NCBI GenBank assembly: GCA_963835825.1
Contig: CAWIGZ010000006.1
Coordinates: 1-64,000 of the forward strand
Direction of reading: 5' to 3'
Length of the DNA: 64,000 nucleotides
Origin: JADGRB01 sp963835825
GTDB lineage: Bacteria; Myxococcota_A; Polyangia; Fen-1088
Positions 22,695 through 30,919 of the stretch are shown here, piece after piece; the first letter of the stretch is position 1, and each line of letters opens with the position of its first letter. The translations under genes and the position numbers were made by a program. Under the pieces are notes generated by a model. The model ran no database searches and was not told the DNA's origin. It saw nothing but the letters and a program-made list of their open reading frames with translations.

Positions 22695-24755
22695 CTATGA
22701 CGAAGGATCCGCTGCACCGCGGCCGGGTTCGCACCGGCCATCAGCAACAAGCTGGCGGTGGTGTGGCGCAGATCGTGGAACCGAATCTTCCGGACCAGCG
22801 GCTTGGTCTCGTCGAAAGTAGAGGAGGCCGGGGCGATTCGCCCCGGCCTCCTGTTTGGTGCTGGCCGTTAACCGGCGTGCATCCGACGCACGGTCAGCGT
22901 CGCAGCCCGCGGTCTCACCGAGGCCCGGAAGGACCCGCGTGCCCTCAATCTGGACGGCCGTCAGCGCGTTCGGGTTGAGCCCCAGGAGGGCGAGGATCGT
23001 CGGCGCGACCTGGGTGGTCTCGACGGAGGTGGACTCGACCCGAACCGGGATGCCCGGGCCGCTGACAACCATCAGGACGTGCCGGTCGCCGGTGTTCATA
23101 CCGCCGTGCTCGGCGAGCTTGGTCGGCTTCGCGTAGACGATGCCCTCCTGGACCTTGCCGAAGACGTCCGGGTAGTGACCGTTGTCGACCGAGACGCCGA
23201 AGAAGTTGGCGGCGGCAGCGCCGGCCCAGATCTGGGCGAGGCCCGAGTGCTGGACGGTGACGGGGTTCTTGTTGACGTCGAAACCATCAGCGGTGTGGTT
23301 CCACAGGTAGCTCTTGACGAAGTCGCAAGCGGCCTGCGAGTTGTCCGACAGGTAGGACTGCCACAGGTCGTCGTCGGTTCCGGCAACGATCAGGCTCGTG
23401 TTGCTCGGGTGCGCCTGCGCCCAGGCGGCGTTGATCGCGCTGACGATCGGGCCGTCCTTGACGGTGATGAGCTCGTTCGGATCCTGCGGCGACTGGCCGT
23501 GCTTTGCCGTGACGATGATCGCCGTCGAGCCCGCGAGGCCGTCCTTGTGGATCGCAGAAACCATGCGGCCAAGTTGAGCGTCGACGTAGTCGAGCGCGCT
23601 CGAGAGGACGGGGCCGGGAACGAGCTGACCGTTGACCCACTGGTAACCACATGCCTCCGGAGCGCTGGTGGTGTAATTCCCGTTCGCGTCCGGACCGATC
23701 AACGTCGTCGGCGTCGAGCGGATCTTCTCCGCGACCGAGACGGTCTGGAAGTTCATGCCGAAGATCGCCGGGGTGCCGACGTGGGTCTTGCCCGAGTGAT
23801 CGAGACCGTCGATCTCGTTCAGGATGGCCTGGACCTTGTAGCCGTCGTACTGCTTGGTGGCGGCGTTGATGTGCGACCAGTCGTCGTCCTGCGGGTAAGG
23901 GACACCGTTCGGCATGACAGCCTGCGAGTCGATCTCCGGCGAGAAGAGGTCGTCGATGCTCCGGCCGTTCGAGCCCGGACCATTGAACGACGCGTAGACC
24001 TCGTGCTTGTCGGACCAAGCGGTGCGCAGGCCGGCGTGGTGGATGACCTGGAAGATCGTGTTGTCGCCGAGGTAGTCCCACGGGGTGATCGGCTGGCAGG
24101 TCTTCGGGTCCACTGGGAACGTGCCCGGGTTGAGCGACGTCTCCGGGTCGAACTTCAGGTCCATGATCGCGGCCGGGTTGGTGTCAACGCCGTTGGCGAA
24201 AATCGAACCGTCCTCGTCGAACGACGGGAAGGTGCCGTTCGTGGGGTCGATGAAGTCGGGGACGTTCGCCAGCGTGTCATCCGGCGAGTCATAGATGACG
24301 TCACCGCCGGTGGCCGGCTGGCCCGGGGTGCAGGCAGCGCCCGCCTCGTCGACCTTGTGGCTGTACTCGACGTCATAGAAGACGCCGGTCGATTTGGGGT
24401 TACCGCCGGTCATCAGCGCGGTGCCACCCGGGTCGGAGTCCGACGGGTTGGAGGTCGCCGCATTCGAGTACTGGCTGCCGGAGTGAGTCAACTTGGCAAA
24501 CGTCGAGCTTGGGTGGTTGGCGACGTACCGTTCAAGGTCACTCTGGTGCATGCCATCGACGCTGATCAGAAGGACGTGCTTGATGTCACTGTGCTCGCCG
24601 TGCTGGTCATCGCCCTGGTGGTCGTCGTTGCCCTGACTGTCGTGGTCACCGACGAGGGCGGAGGTAGTGCTGGTGGTGGTGGTGCCGGTCGGGTTCGTCC
24701 CGCAGGCGGTCAACAGAGACAGGGCAAACAACGAAGCGGTCTTCTTGTAGGTCAT
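22695..24755 (-). CDS. Alkaline phosphatase / nucleotide pyrophosphatase-family lipoprotein
   Basis: The literal ORF is 686 residues. Signal peptide MTYKKTASLFALSLLTACG has a good lipobox. Metal-binding motifs of the type I phosphodiesterase/alkaline phosphatase superfamily are visible: KHVLLISVDGMHQSD, a Ser/Thr nucleophile region (TALMTGG), TAIIVTAKHGQSP and LAEHGGMNTGDRHVLMVVSG. The domain ends at about VQIEGTRVLPGL. The ORF then runs through a strong terminator hairpin into the antisense of the recombinase remnant. A one-base shift near 22910 would give a natural stop at about 22870, just before the terminator. True C-terminus therefore uncertain. Likely a surface-anchored phosphodiesterase; substrate unknown. 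Confidence 0.85.
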   Translation of the reverse strand: MTYKKTASLFALSLLTACGTNPTGTTTTSTTSALVGDHDSQGNDDHQGDDQHGEHSDIKHVLLISVDGMHQSDLERYVANHPSSTFAKLTHSGSQYSNAATSNPSDSDPGGTALMTGGNPKSTGVFYDVEYSHKVDEAGAACTPGQPATGGDVIYDSPDDTLANVPDFIDPTNGTFPSFDEDGSIFANGVDTNPAAIMDLKFDPETSLNPGTFPVDPKTCQPITPWDYLGDNTIFQVIHHAGLRTAWSDKHEVYASFNGPGSNGRSIDDLFSPEIDSQAVMPNGVPYPQDDDWSHINAATKQYDGYKVQAILNEIDGLDHSGKTHVGTPAIFGMNFQTVSVAEKIRSTPTTLIGPDANGNYTTSAPEACGYQWVNGQLVPGPVLSSALDYVDAQLGRMVSAIHKDGLAGSTAIIVTAKHGQSPQDPNELITVKDGPIVSAINAAWAQAHPSNTSLIVAGTDDDLWQSYLSDNSQAACDFVKSYLWNHTADGFDVNKNPVTVQHSGLAQIWAGAAAANFFGVSVDNGHYPDVFGKVQEGIVYAKPTKLAEHGGMNTGDRHVLMVVSGPGIPVRVESTSVETTQVAPTILALLGLNPNALTAVQIEGTRVLPGLGETAGCDADRASDARRLTASTKQEAGANRPGLLYFRRDQAAGPEDSVPRSAPHHRQLVADGRCEPGRGAADPSS
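22823..22851 (-). terminator. Strong terminator hairpin of the phosphatase gene
   Basis: A 13-bp perfect stem (GGAGGCCGGGGCG against CGCCCCGGCCTCC) with a 3-base loop. T-rich tracts follow on the plus side (TGTTT) and weaker ones on the minus side, so it may act in both directions. Confidence 0.65.
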
Positions 24756-25201
24756 CGATCATCTCCTTTTGGGGCAGATGGCTGATGCCTGTACCGCAGG
24801 TAGATCTCCGACGCGCGTTTCGGTCTCGCAACGTTCTGGTGGCGCAGAACTGACATGAGTCGAATGCGCAAGGTGGGTGACGCCGCGAACGTGGGCGAAC
24901 GTTTTCGACGTGTCACGCGTCACGCTCGTCGACACGCCGGGGAGCGGATCGGGCGCGCCGTCGAGATCGGGGACGACGACCAGACGCGCCTCGCCCCAGC
25001 TCCGCTCTGGCCGGCTGGCGGCGCGCCGACGCACGGCGCGGGTCCCACCTGGACGACGACCAGGGACGGCAGCTCGGTGAAGGGCGAGAAGATGGCCCAG
25101 GCGGGCACGGCCGAACGGAGACGCGCGCGGCCTACAGCGCCGATTGAGGCTTCTCCATCGGTGGCGGCCTCGAGCCGGCGGCCAAGAAGCCCTAAACTAG
25201 T
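24756..25201. other. Intergenic region, likely promoter of the phosphatase
   Basis: About 445 bases between two minus-strand lipoprotein genes. The phosphatase ribosome site (AGGAGAT) lies at its left edge. No convincing ORF on either strand. Confidence 0.45.
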
Positions 25202-25954
25202 CTAAGCGGCCTTGTTGTAGACGCTGACCTGAACGAGGCCGTTCTTCAGCTCGAACAACGTGATCGACGTCGAAGTTGCCGTGAACTCGGCGCTGCCGCC
25301 CGAGTTGGTTCCCCCGTCGGCGGCCGGACAGGTCGGGGTGAAGGTCGCGGTCATTCCCGACACGGACACCGTCCCGTGGGATCGGATCACCGTCGTCCCC
25401 GAGCTCTCGACCTGATCGAGAGCGAATGAGGTCGTGGTGACGCTGGAGAGGACGTAGGTCTGACGAAAGGTCAGCGAGGAAAATCCGGCGTCGGCGGGGC
25501 CGTAGGTGGTCTGCGAAACGAGGTTGTAGGTTCCCGCCAAGAAGGCGCCGCCCGACGGCGTCGGCGTCGCTGCGTTCGAAAAGGTCGAGGTGACGCAGGG
25601 GCCACTGGTCGCCACGGTGTTGCAGGTGGCGCCAGATCCCGCCCCGGTCGCATCGCCGCACGCTGAACTTCCTCCCGTGCCGGTGGTACCGCCACCGGCC
25701 GAGCCGCCGTGACCGCCGACGCCCGCTCCGCCAGTCGTGCCCGCTCCGCCGGTGGTGCCCGCTCCGCCGGTGGTGCCCGCTCCGCCGGTGGTGCCCGCTC
25801 CGCCGGTCGTCCCGGCTCCACCACTCGCGCCAGCGCTGCCGCCAGCACCGGCCGATCCACCCCCGCTTCCGCCGGTGCCGCCTCCACTCGACGAACCGCA
25901 AGCACTCACTGCCACCGACCCGACGAGCGAAACGAACAACACTAAGCGACGCAT
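25202..25954 (-). CDS. Lipoprotein with Gly-Ala-Thr tandem repeats
   Basis: A 250-residue protein with signal MRRLVLFVSLVGSVAVSACG (lipobox VSAC). Residues about 22-100 are a Gly/Ser/Ala/Thr-rich linker including five tandem GGAGTT units, encoded by an 18-base DNA repeat. The C-terminal 150 residues form a beta-rich domain (GGAFLAGTYNLVSQTTYG, FRQTYVLSSVTTTSFALDQV, SITLFELKNGLVQVSVYN) with a few Cys, of unknown family. Such repeat linkers hold a domain away from the outer membrane and are common in myxobacterial lipoproteins. Confidence 0.7.
   Translation of the reverse strand: MRRLVLFVSLVGSVAVSACGSSSGGGTGGSGGGSAGAGGSAGASGGAGTTGGAGTTGGAGTTGGAGTTGGAGTTGGAGVGGHGGSAGGGTTGTGGSSACGDATGAGSGATCNTVATSGPCVTSTFSNAATPTPSGGAFLAGTYNLVSQTTYGPADAGFSSLTFRQTYVLSSVTTTSFALDQVESSGTTVIRSHGTVSVSGMTATFTPTCPAADGGTNSGGSAEFTATSTSITLFELKNGLVQVSVYNKAA
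25734..25823 (+). repeat. 18-bp tandem repeat within a lipoprotein gene
   Basis: Four near-identical units of GTGGTGCCCGCTCCGCCG (the first has C in place of the third G) plus a degenerate fifth. It encodes the GGAGTT repeats of the lipoprotein linker and is a likely site of length variation by slippage. Confidence 0.85.
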
Positions 25955-26426
25955 GGACCCTCCGTTTGAGAAGGACCCACTCTAAGGGCAATGCGAGCGG
26001 CGATAAACGAGGGTCGTCACGCCAGCATCAAAAAGCCGAGGTCTCCTCCGTCAGGAAACCTTGTTGAAACACCATGACCTGGTTTGCGTCGACGGCCAGC
26101 ATGAGGCGGCCGAGTAGCTCCATCGCGACCGCCCCGACCCGGACCAAGACGCTTCCTATTCACGCGCACGTTCGGAGCGGGGGGAGCCTTACCTGCGAAG
26201 GTTTCATCGGGAATCGGGGTCCTTGTTTTCGCCTGGGAGGGGCCCGTACCCACCATCCGCCGCTGGAGCAGCTCGTGCCGCGAAGCGCCGATCCCGCCGC
26301 CATCAGATAAGAAGACTTAGGCGCGTAACTTTTCTCATCGTGCCGAGGTACGAAAGTCCTTTTCCTTGGCCGCATGAGCCTCTTTCCCTCGCTGCTCGGC
26401 GTCCGCCGGAACAACAGCCGCGCCGA
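25955..26426. other. Intergenic region without a supported gene
   Basis: About 470 bases. A short minus-strand reading ending near 26029 (LGRLMLAVDANQVMVFQQGF) looks like it could be the C-terminal scrap of a gene, but nothing upstream supports it. Confidence 0.4.
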
Positions 26427-26591
26427 TCAATGCAGCACCCCGAACCGGCGCAGCAGAAGCACGGCGGCGATCACCAGCAAGGCGACCGCGATTGTGCCGC
26501 CGAGCGCGCGCCCGGCGCGGGATGTGGGGCGGGATTTGCCTCCCGTCACGCCGGACGCGACGGATCGAAATCCGCCCCGCAGGGCGCTCAT
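26427..26591 (-). CDS. Small single-TM protein
   Basis: A 54-residue product from the ATG at 26591, preceded by GGCGGAGC. A basic, soluble N-terminus (ALRGGFRSVASGVTGGKSRP) is followed by one transmembrane helix (LGGTIAVALLVIAAVLLL) and a short basic tail RRFGVLH, a typical tail-anchored or small inner-membrane protein layout. A longer in-frame start at 26828 is unlikely, as the extra residues are Arg-rich noise. Its neighbour is a BON-domain protein. Function unknown. Confidence 0.5.
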   Translation of the reverse strand: MSALRGGFRSVASGVTGGKSRPTSRAGRALGGTIAVALLVIAAVLLLRRFGVLH

Positions 26592-26824
26592 TGCTCCGCC
26601 GCCCCCCTTTCTAACCGCGCGCCTTCGTCTTTTGCGGCCCATTCGGCATGCAACCTTCCCCACACGGGTGTGGGCATGATTATAGCGGCTCGCCGGCGAC
26701 CCGCGGGGCGTACCTGGGCTTCGCTCCGTCGCGACGTTCGACCGGTCGGCTCTCTCGTCCGTACCGGGATGCCGACGCCAGCTCGGACAGCGGCGGGGCG
26801 TCGAGATCCCGGTTTCAACAGTCG

Positions 26825-27178
26825 TCATTCATTCGATCGGACCTTCAGCTGATCATCGACACCCGTCACGCCGGATGTCTGCACGGCGGTGCTCACCGCC
26901 TGCCTCTTCGCCGCGTTCGACTCGACCGTTCCGGACAGTGTCACCACGCCAAGGCTGGCGCCGACGTCGATGCCGGCACCATCGGGGACTCGGTCGGCCA
27001 GTTTCGCCTTGAGATCGGTGGCGAGCGAGGCGTCGTTCGCTGCCCGTCCACTCCGCTCACCTCTTTGCTCTGCCACACTTCCGGTTTGCTGAGCGGTGTT
27101 CGGGTCTGCCGCCAGCGCCGAAGACGCCGTCAGACCAAGTCCCGAGAGCAACGCCCAGCTCAACAATCTGTTGCTCAT
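26825..27178 (-). CDS. Periplasmic BON-domain protein
   Basis: A 117-residue protein. The ATG at 27178 has a strong GGAGGTGA ribosome site and opens with a classic signal peptide (LLSWALLSGLGLTASSALAA). Residues about 50-113 are one BON domain: DASLATDLKAKLADR, GIDVGASLGVVTLSGTVESN, AAKRQAVSTAVQTSGVTGVD and DQLKVRS. BON domains bind phospholipid or envelope partners and occur in osmotic-shock proteins (OsmY type). The open frame extends upstream to 27670, but that part is spurious. Confidence 0.82.
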   Translation of the reverse strand: MSNRLLSWALLSGLGLTASSALAADPNTAQQTGSVAEQRGERSGRAANDASLATDLKAKLADRVPDGAGIDVGASLGVVTLSGTVESNAAKRQAVSTAVQTSGVTGVDDQLKVRSNE

Positions 27179-27322
27179 GGCTTCACCTCCCCACCTGAAA
27201 ACGTTGGCCGTCATCGACGAACGCCAAGCCACATTCGTCGAAAGCTCCATTCCGGGGAACCGCGCCGCGGAGGGGGGGACCGCGCGCTTGTGGTTGCCTC
27301 GCATCGGGTTCAACCTCGGCGG

Positions 27323-27775
27323 GTGCTCCGCCGTCGCGCAACGGCCGTCGCAGCCAACTTTGCCTTCGGGGGCGCCCTGTTGGCTCTCACTTGCGCCTTC
27401 GGCGGTTGCGGCTCGGCGTCGCTCAGCGCCGCCGAGCTGCGGGTGCCGGTCTTGCTCGGCCCGGTGCCGTGCATCGGGTGCGCTGCCGCGACTCGACCGC
27501 GCGCGCCCGTGCCCGTGGCCCGCGTGTCGGGAGCCAGGCGCGGCTACGGCTTCTTGATGCTTCCCCAGGGGATGGACGCGGAAGACGGTCAGCCCGGTCT
27601 CTCCGCCGACCGCCTTCTTTACTGGACGCCGTGTGTGGACGACGTTCAACTCTCGTATCTCAGCGCTCACGCCTGGCAGGTCACGGTTCCGCTTCTGCTC
27701 TACGTCTACGACGTCTTGGTCGAAGCCGACGCCAGCGAAGTCCTCGTCTCAGGAGCGTCGTGCCCCTCACCGTGA
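27323..27775 (+). CDS. Predicted lipoprotein upstream of a second lipoprotein
   Basis: A 150-residue product if started at the GTG at 27323; the frame is open far upstream but only this start places a signal peptide (FGGALLALTCAFGGC, lipobox FGGC) at the N-terminus. The mature region includes ELRVPVLLGPVPCIGCAA and ADRLLYWTPCVDDVQLSYLS, ending VLVEADASEVLVSGASC. The next gene begins inside its last codons (16-base overlap), implying a two-gene operon of surface lipoproteins. No family recognised; start not certain. Confidence 0.5.
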   Translation: MLRRRATAVAANFAFGGALLALTCAFGGCGSASLSAAELRVPVLLGPVPCIGCAAATRPRAPVPVARVSGARRGYGFLMLPQGMDAEDGQPGLSADRLLYWTPCVDDVQLSYLSAHAWQVTVPLLLYVYDVLVEADASEVLVSGASCPSP

Positions 27776-28200
27776 CGACTCGCGCGCTCCTGCTGCTCGG
27801 CACGCTCGCCGCCTCGGGATGCGCCGGCGCGCGCGTGAACGTGACGGCCGATCGCGCACGTTACCCGCTGTCCTTCTCACCCGTCGTGCGCGACGCCCGC
27901 GGCCGCCCCTACGATGCGCGCACCTTGGTAAAGGTCGGTTGGCTCGACGTCCGCAAGACGACGCCCGGCTTCGCCTACTCGGCGCTGGCGGTTCCCCCGA
28001 CGCGCGACTTCTCCGACGAGATCAACGCGCAGGTCTCCGCGGCCGGCGGCGAGGCGGTCGTGCGGCTCACCGTCACGGTGGCAAGCGGGTGCGGCTGGCT
28101 CAACGGGTTTCCGATCCTCAATGCCCTGCCCGTCTGGCCGGGCTGCGTGCCGGTGAGGTTGACGGGGGAGATCGTTCGGCGACGTGGTCCGGTGCCGTGA
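27760..28200 (+). CDS. Predicted lipoprotein, second of pair
   Basis: A 146-residue product from the GTG at 27760, with AGGAG just upstream. Signal peptide VTTRALLLLGTLAASGC has a strong lipobox (ASGC). The body, RYPLSFSPVVRDARGRPYDA through LVKVGWLDVRKT to INAQVSAAGGEAVVRLTVTV and ALPVWPGCVPVRLTGEIVRR, resembles uncharacterised lipoproteins whose C-terminus ends in a WPGC-x-V-x-GEIV motif. It overlaps the preceding lipoprotein gene, so co-translation is likely. Function unknown. Confidence 0.65.
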   Translation: MPLTVTTRALLLLGTLAASGCAGARVNVTADRARYPLSFSPVVRDARGRPYDARTLVKVGWLDVRKTTPGFAYSALAVPPTRDFSDEINAQVSAAGGEAVVRLTVTVASGCGWLNGFPILNALPVWPGCVPVRLTGEIVRRRGPVP

Positions 28201-28265
28201 GCGGCGTCGGCGGCATCGACGCTCCACCCGATGACGCCGCCGCCGTCGATGCGCAGGTTGGGAGC

Positions 28266-29258
28266 ATGAGCGCGGGGCAAGAAGTGGTTGTGGTGACCGG
28301 GGCGTCGGCGGGGGTCGGTCGGGCCGTGGCGCGCGAGTTCGGCAAACGACGCGCGCGCGTCGGGCTGCTCGCCCGGGGGACGGACGGCCTCGAAGCGGCG
28401 CGCCGGGAGATCGAGGCCTACGGCGGGCAGGCGATCGTGTTGCCGACGGACGTGGCCGAGGCGGACAAGGTCGAGCTGGCGGCGGCCGAGGTGGAGAAGA
28501 CGTTCGGGCGCATCGACGTCTGGGTGAACAACGCGATGGCGTCGGTCTTCTCTCCCATCTGGGACCTGGAGGCGGAGGAGATCCGGCGCGCCACGGAGGT
28601 GACCTATCTCGGCACGGTCTACGGCACGATGGCCGCGCTCAAGCGCATGTTGCCGCGCGACCGCGGCACGATCGTGCAGGTCGGCTCGGCGCTGGCGTAC
28701 CGGAGCATCCCCCTGCAGTCCGCGTACTGCGGCGCCAAGCACGCGATCGTGGGCTTCACGGATTCGGTGCGCTGCGAGCTGATTCATCGGCAGAGCCAGG
28801 TGCACCTGACCGTGGTGCACCTGCCGGCCATGAACACCCCGCAGTTCGGCTGGGTCAAGAGCCGACTGTCGAACAAGGCCCGGCCCGTGCCGCCGATCTA
28901 CGAGCCCGAGGTGGCGGCGCGCGCGATCTACTGGGCCGCGCACCACAAGCGCCGCCAGCTCGAGGTCGGATGGCCCACCGTCGAGGCGATCGCCGGGAAC
29001 AAGATCTTTCCGGGGGTGCTCGATCGCTATCTCGGCAAGACCGGCTTCGCGTCGCAGCAGACGGACGAGCCTCGCGACCCGAACCGGCCGGACAACCTGT
29101 GGCACCCGGTGCCCGGCGACCACGGCACCCACGGCGGGTTCGCCGGACGCTCGCGGTCGAGCAGCGTTCAGAGCTGGTTGACGCTGCACCGGTACGGCGT
29201 GGGCATCGGGGCCGGGCTGGCGCTGTTCGTGGCCGGCATCGCCACGAAGATGCGCTGA
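28266..29258 (+). CDS. Short-chain dehydrogenase/reductase with C-terminal membrane anchor
   Basis: A 330-residue SDR. The Rossmann cofactor motif is VVVTGASAGVGRAVA, followed by the NNA motif (DVWVNNAMAS), catalytic Ser (VQVGSALAYRS) and Tyr/Lys (SAYCGAKHA). After the usual 250-residue core it has a further 80 residues, including Asp/Pro-rich sequence (DEPRDPNRPDNLWHPVPGDH) and a final hydrophobic segment (VGIGAGLALFVAGIATKMR) suggesting membrane attachment. The substrate is not predictable. It lies just downstream of the lipoprotein pair. Confidence 0.9.
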   Translation: MSAGQEVVVVTGASAGVGRAVAREFGKRRARVGLLARGTDGLEAARREIEAYGGQAIVLPTDVAEADKVELAAAEVEKTFGRIDVWVNNAMASVFSPIWDLEAEEIRRATEVTYLGTVYGTMAALKRMLPRDRGTIVQVGSALAYRSIPLQSAYCGAKHAIVGFTDSVRCELIHRQSQVHLTVVHLPAMNTPQFGWVKSRLSNKARPVPPIYEPEVAARAIYWAAHHKRRQLEVGWPTVEAIAGNKIFPGVLDRYLGKTGFASQQTDEPRDPNRPDNLWHPVPGDHGTHGGFAGRSRSSSVQSWLTLHRYGVGIGAGLALFVAGIATKMR

Positions 29259-29272
29259 CGGGTTCTGCCGAC

Positions 29273-30733
29273 CTAGCCGGGAAGCGCTCCGAGCGTGGAC
29301 GCCGCCGAACCGAAGGGCCTTGCCCCCGACCCGCCCAGGTAGCGCTCGGGCGCACGAGCGAAGGTCGCGCGGCACTGCGACGAGCAGAACCTGAGCGTGA
29401 GTCCGTCGAGGGTGGTGGTCTCCTCACCCGCTTCGACGGCCATGCCGCAGACGGGATCGCGGTGCGAGACCCACTCGAACGCTCGGCCCGCGGGGGCGCC
29501 GGCCGCCATGCGCCGCATGAGCGAGAGCTCGTCGAGGACGAGCCGCGGGATCAGGAAGTGCCGCCGGACCCGCTCGCGGCCGCTGCTGCCGAGGGCGCGC
29601 GCCCGTTCCTCGTCGCGCAGCAAGGTGACCATGGCGCGCGCACACTCCTCGACGCTGTCGACCAGGATGCCCCCCGTCCCGTCGGCCATCTGCAGCGGGA
29701 TGCCGCCGGTTCGTCCGGCGACGACGGGTGTCCCTTTCCACAGCGCCTCGGCGACGACCAGCCCGAACCCCTCGCGCAGCGACTTCTGGATCACCACCTT
29801 CGACAGCGCCTGGAAGGCATTGACCTCGATGTTGCCGACGCCGACCAGGTTGGTGAACACGTGCATGCGCTTGTCGCCGGCGATGGCGCCCCGGATCGCG
29901 CGGTACATGTCCCAGCCCTCGGGATCGTCGGACGCCATCGACCCCACCAGCGCGAGCTGCAGCTCGGGGACCTCCTGCCGCGCCAGCCGGCACGCCTCGA
30001 TGACGCCCAGCGGATCCTTCCAGGGGTCGAAGCGCGAGACTTGGGTGACGAGGGGGTGCTCGGTGCGGACGCCAATCCACTCCAGGACCTGGCGGGCGGT
30101 CGCCTCGGGGAGCCCGAGGTTCTTGGGGTTCCGAGGATCGATGGCCGGCGGGATAATCTCGACGACGCGAGTGGGTAGGTCGGCCGGGACGAACTCGGCC
30201 ATCGTGAAGATGGACGCGTCGTACTCGGCGAGGAACGGACGAAGAAAGCTCCAGACGTCCGGATTCGCGTTGGCGGTGTCGATGTGGGAGCGCCAGATCC
30301 AGCGCGCCCGCCCCTTGCCCGTGAAGCCGAGCAGCGCCGCCGGCTGGGGGTCGTGGATGAAGATGAAATCGTAATCGAGATTGAAGCCTGCCGCGTTGGC
30401 GCGCGAGGTGGCGAGATAGCGGGCCTTGTCGGCGTCGGAGAGCCGCACGGCGGCCCCCTGCAGGCCGTTGTGGATCGCCTTGGTCACCTGGAAGAACGGC
30501 TCGTCGCCGCTGATGATCCGCCAGTCGGCCACGAGACCCTGATCGTTGAGCAACGGCACCACCGAGCGGAGCAGCTCCGAGACGCCTCCGCCGTATGGAG
30601 TGGCGTTGACGTGCAGCACGCGCGCGCCGCGCAGCGCCTGCGCCGTGCGGGACACGGCCTCCAGGAGATCGTCGGGCGCGACCCCGGCATAAGACGCGAG
30701 AGAAGACTCACCAACGTCGACGAGGTCGAGCAT
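29273..30733 (-). CDS. GT4 trehalose synthase-like glycosyltransferase fused to a YHS domain
   Basis: A 486-residue protein. Residues about 1-415 match retaining GT4 enzymes of the trehalose glycosyltransferring synthase (TreT) type: HVNATPYGGGVSELLRSVVP, YDFIFIHDPQPAALLG, WIWRSHIDTANANPDVWSF, PLVTQVSRFDPWKDPLGVIE and the nucleotide-sugar E-x7-E region SLREGFGLVVAEALWKGTPV. Residues about 430-470 are a YHS metal-binding domain: DPVCGMAVEAGEETTT and LRFCSSQCRATFARAPERY. YHS modules normally occur on metal ATPases or oxygenases, so the fusion is unusual. TreT forms trehalose from glucose and a nucleotide sugar; exact substrates here are unknown. Confidence 0.85.
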   Translation of the reverse strand: MLDLVDVGESSLASYAGVAPDDLLEAVSRTAQALRGARVLHVNATPYGGGVSELLRSVVPLLNDQGLVADWRIISGDEPFFQVTKAIHNGLQGAAVRLSDADKARYLATSRANAAGFNLDYDFIFIHDPQPAALLGFTGKGRARWIWRSHIDTANANPDVWSFLRPFLAEYDASIFTMAEFVPADLPTRVVEIIPPAIDPRNPKNLGLPEATARQVLEWIGVRTEHPLVTQVSRFDPWKDPLGVIEACRLARQEVPELQLALVGSMASDDPEGWDMYRAIRGAIAGDKRMHVFTNLVGVGNIEVNAFQALSKVVIQKSLREGFGLVVAEALWKGTPVVAGRTGGIPLQMADGTGGILVDSVEECARAMVTLLRDEERARALGSSGRERVRRHFLIPRLVLDELSLMRRMAAGAPAGRAFEWVSHRDPVCGMAVEAGEETTTLDGLTLRFCSSQCRATFARAPERYLGGSGARPFGSAASTLGALPG

Positions 30734-30919
30734 GAGCCGAAATATGAGGCCGCCGTCGCGCCCAAGCGCGGGTGGCGGGCGAGTTAATCCACCTGCTTAC
30801 GATAGGAGCGCGAACTGGGCCATCGACCGCGAAATCGTCCGGTGCCGAGCTCAGCCCGTGAGGTTGCGCATCTGCTTGCCTAAAACCATACGGCCGACAT
30901 GTTGACAGTGGAGGCTCAC

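Larger units (their letters stand above)
22394..22819 (-). pseudogene. Tyrosine recombinase (integrase), 5'-truncated and frameshifted
   Basis: Only the C-terminal catalytic half remains. HDLRHTTASLLLMAGANPAA carries the conserved Arg and His. VQRILRHSDPRITTEAYGHL carries the second His and the likely nucleophile Tyr (TEAYGH). After GHLFP the coding frame shifts, and the plausible tail continues in another frame to a TGA inside the tRNA-like sequence. Upstream it is cut off at the terminator of the phosphatase gene. Integrases whose 3' ends overlap a tRNA 3' half typically mark an island end, so this is probably a dead remnant at an attachment site. Confidence 0.8.

Noticed and set aside
25734..25823. 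CRISPR-like array
   Set aside because: Units are tandem with no spacers, in frame within a lipoprotein gene; no cas genes in the window.
26648..27775. 375-codon plus-strand ORF as one gene
   Set aside because: Its first two-thirds are antisense to the BON-domain gene; only the part from the GTG at 27323 encodes a signal peptide and plausible protein.
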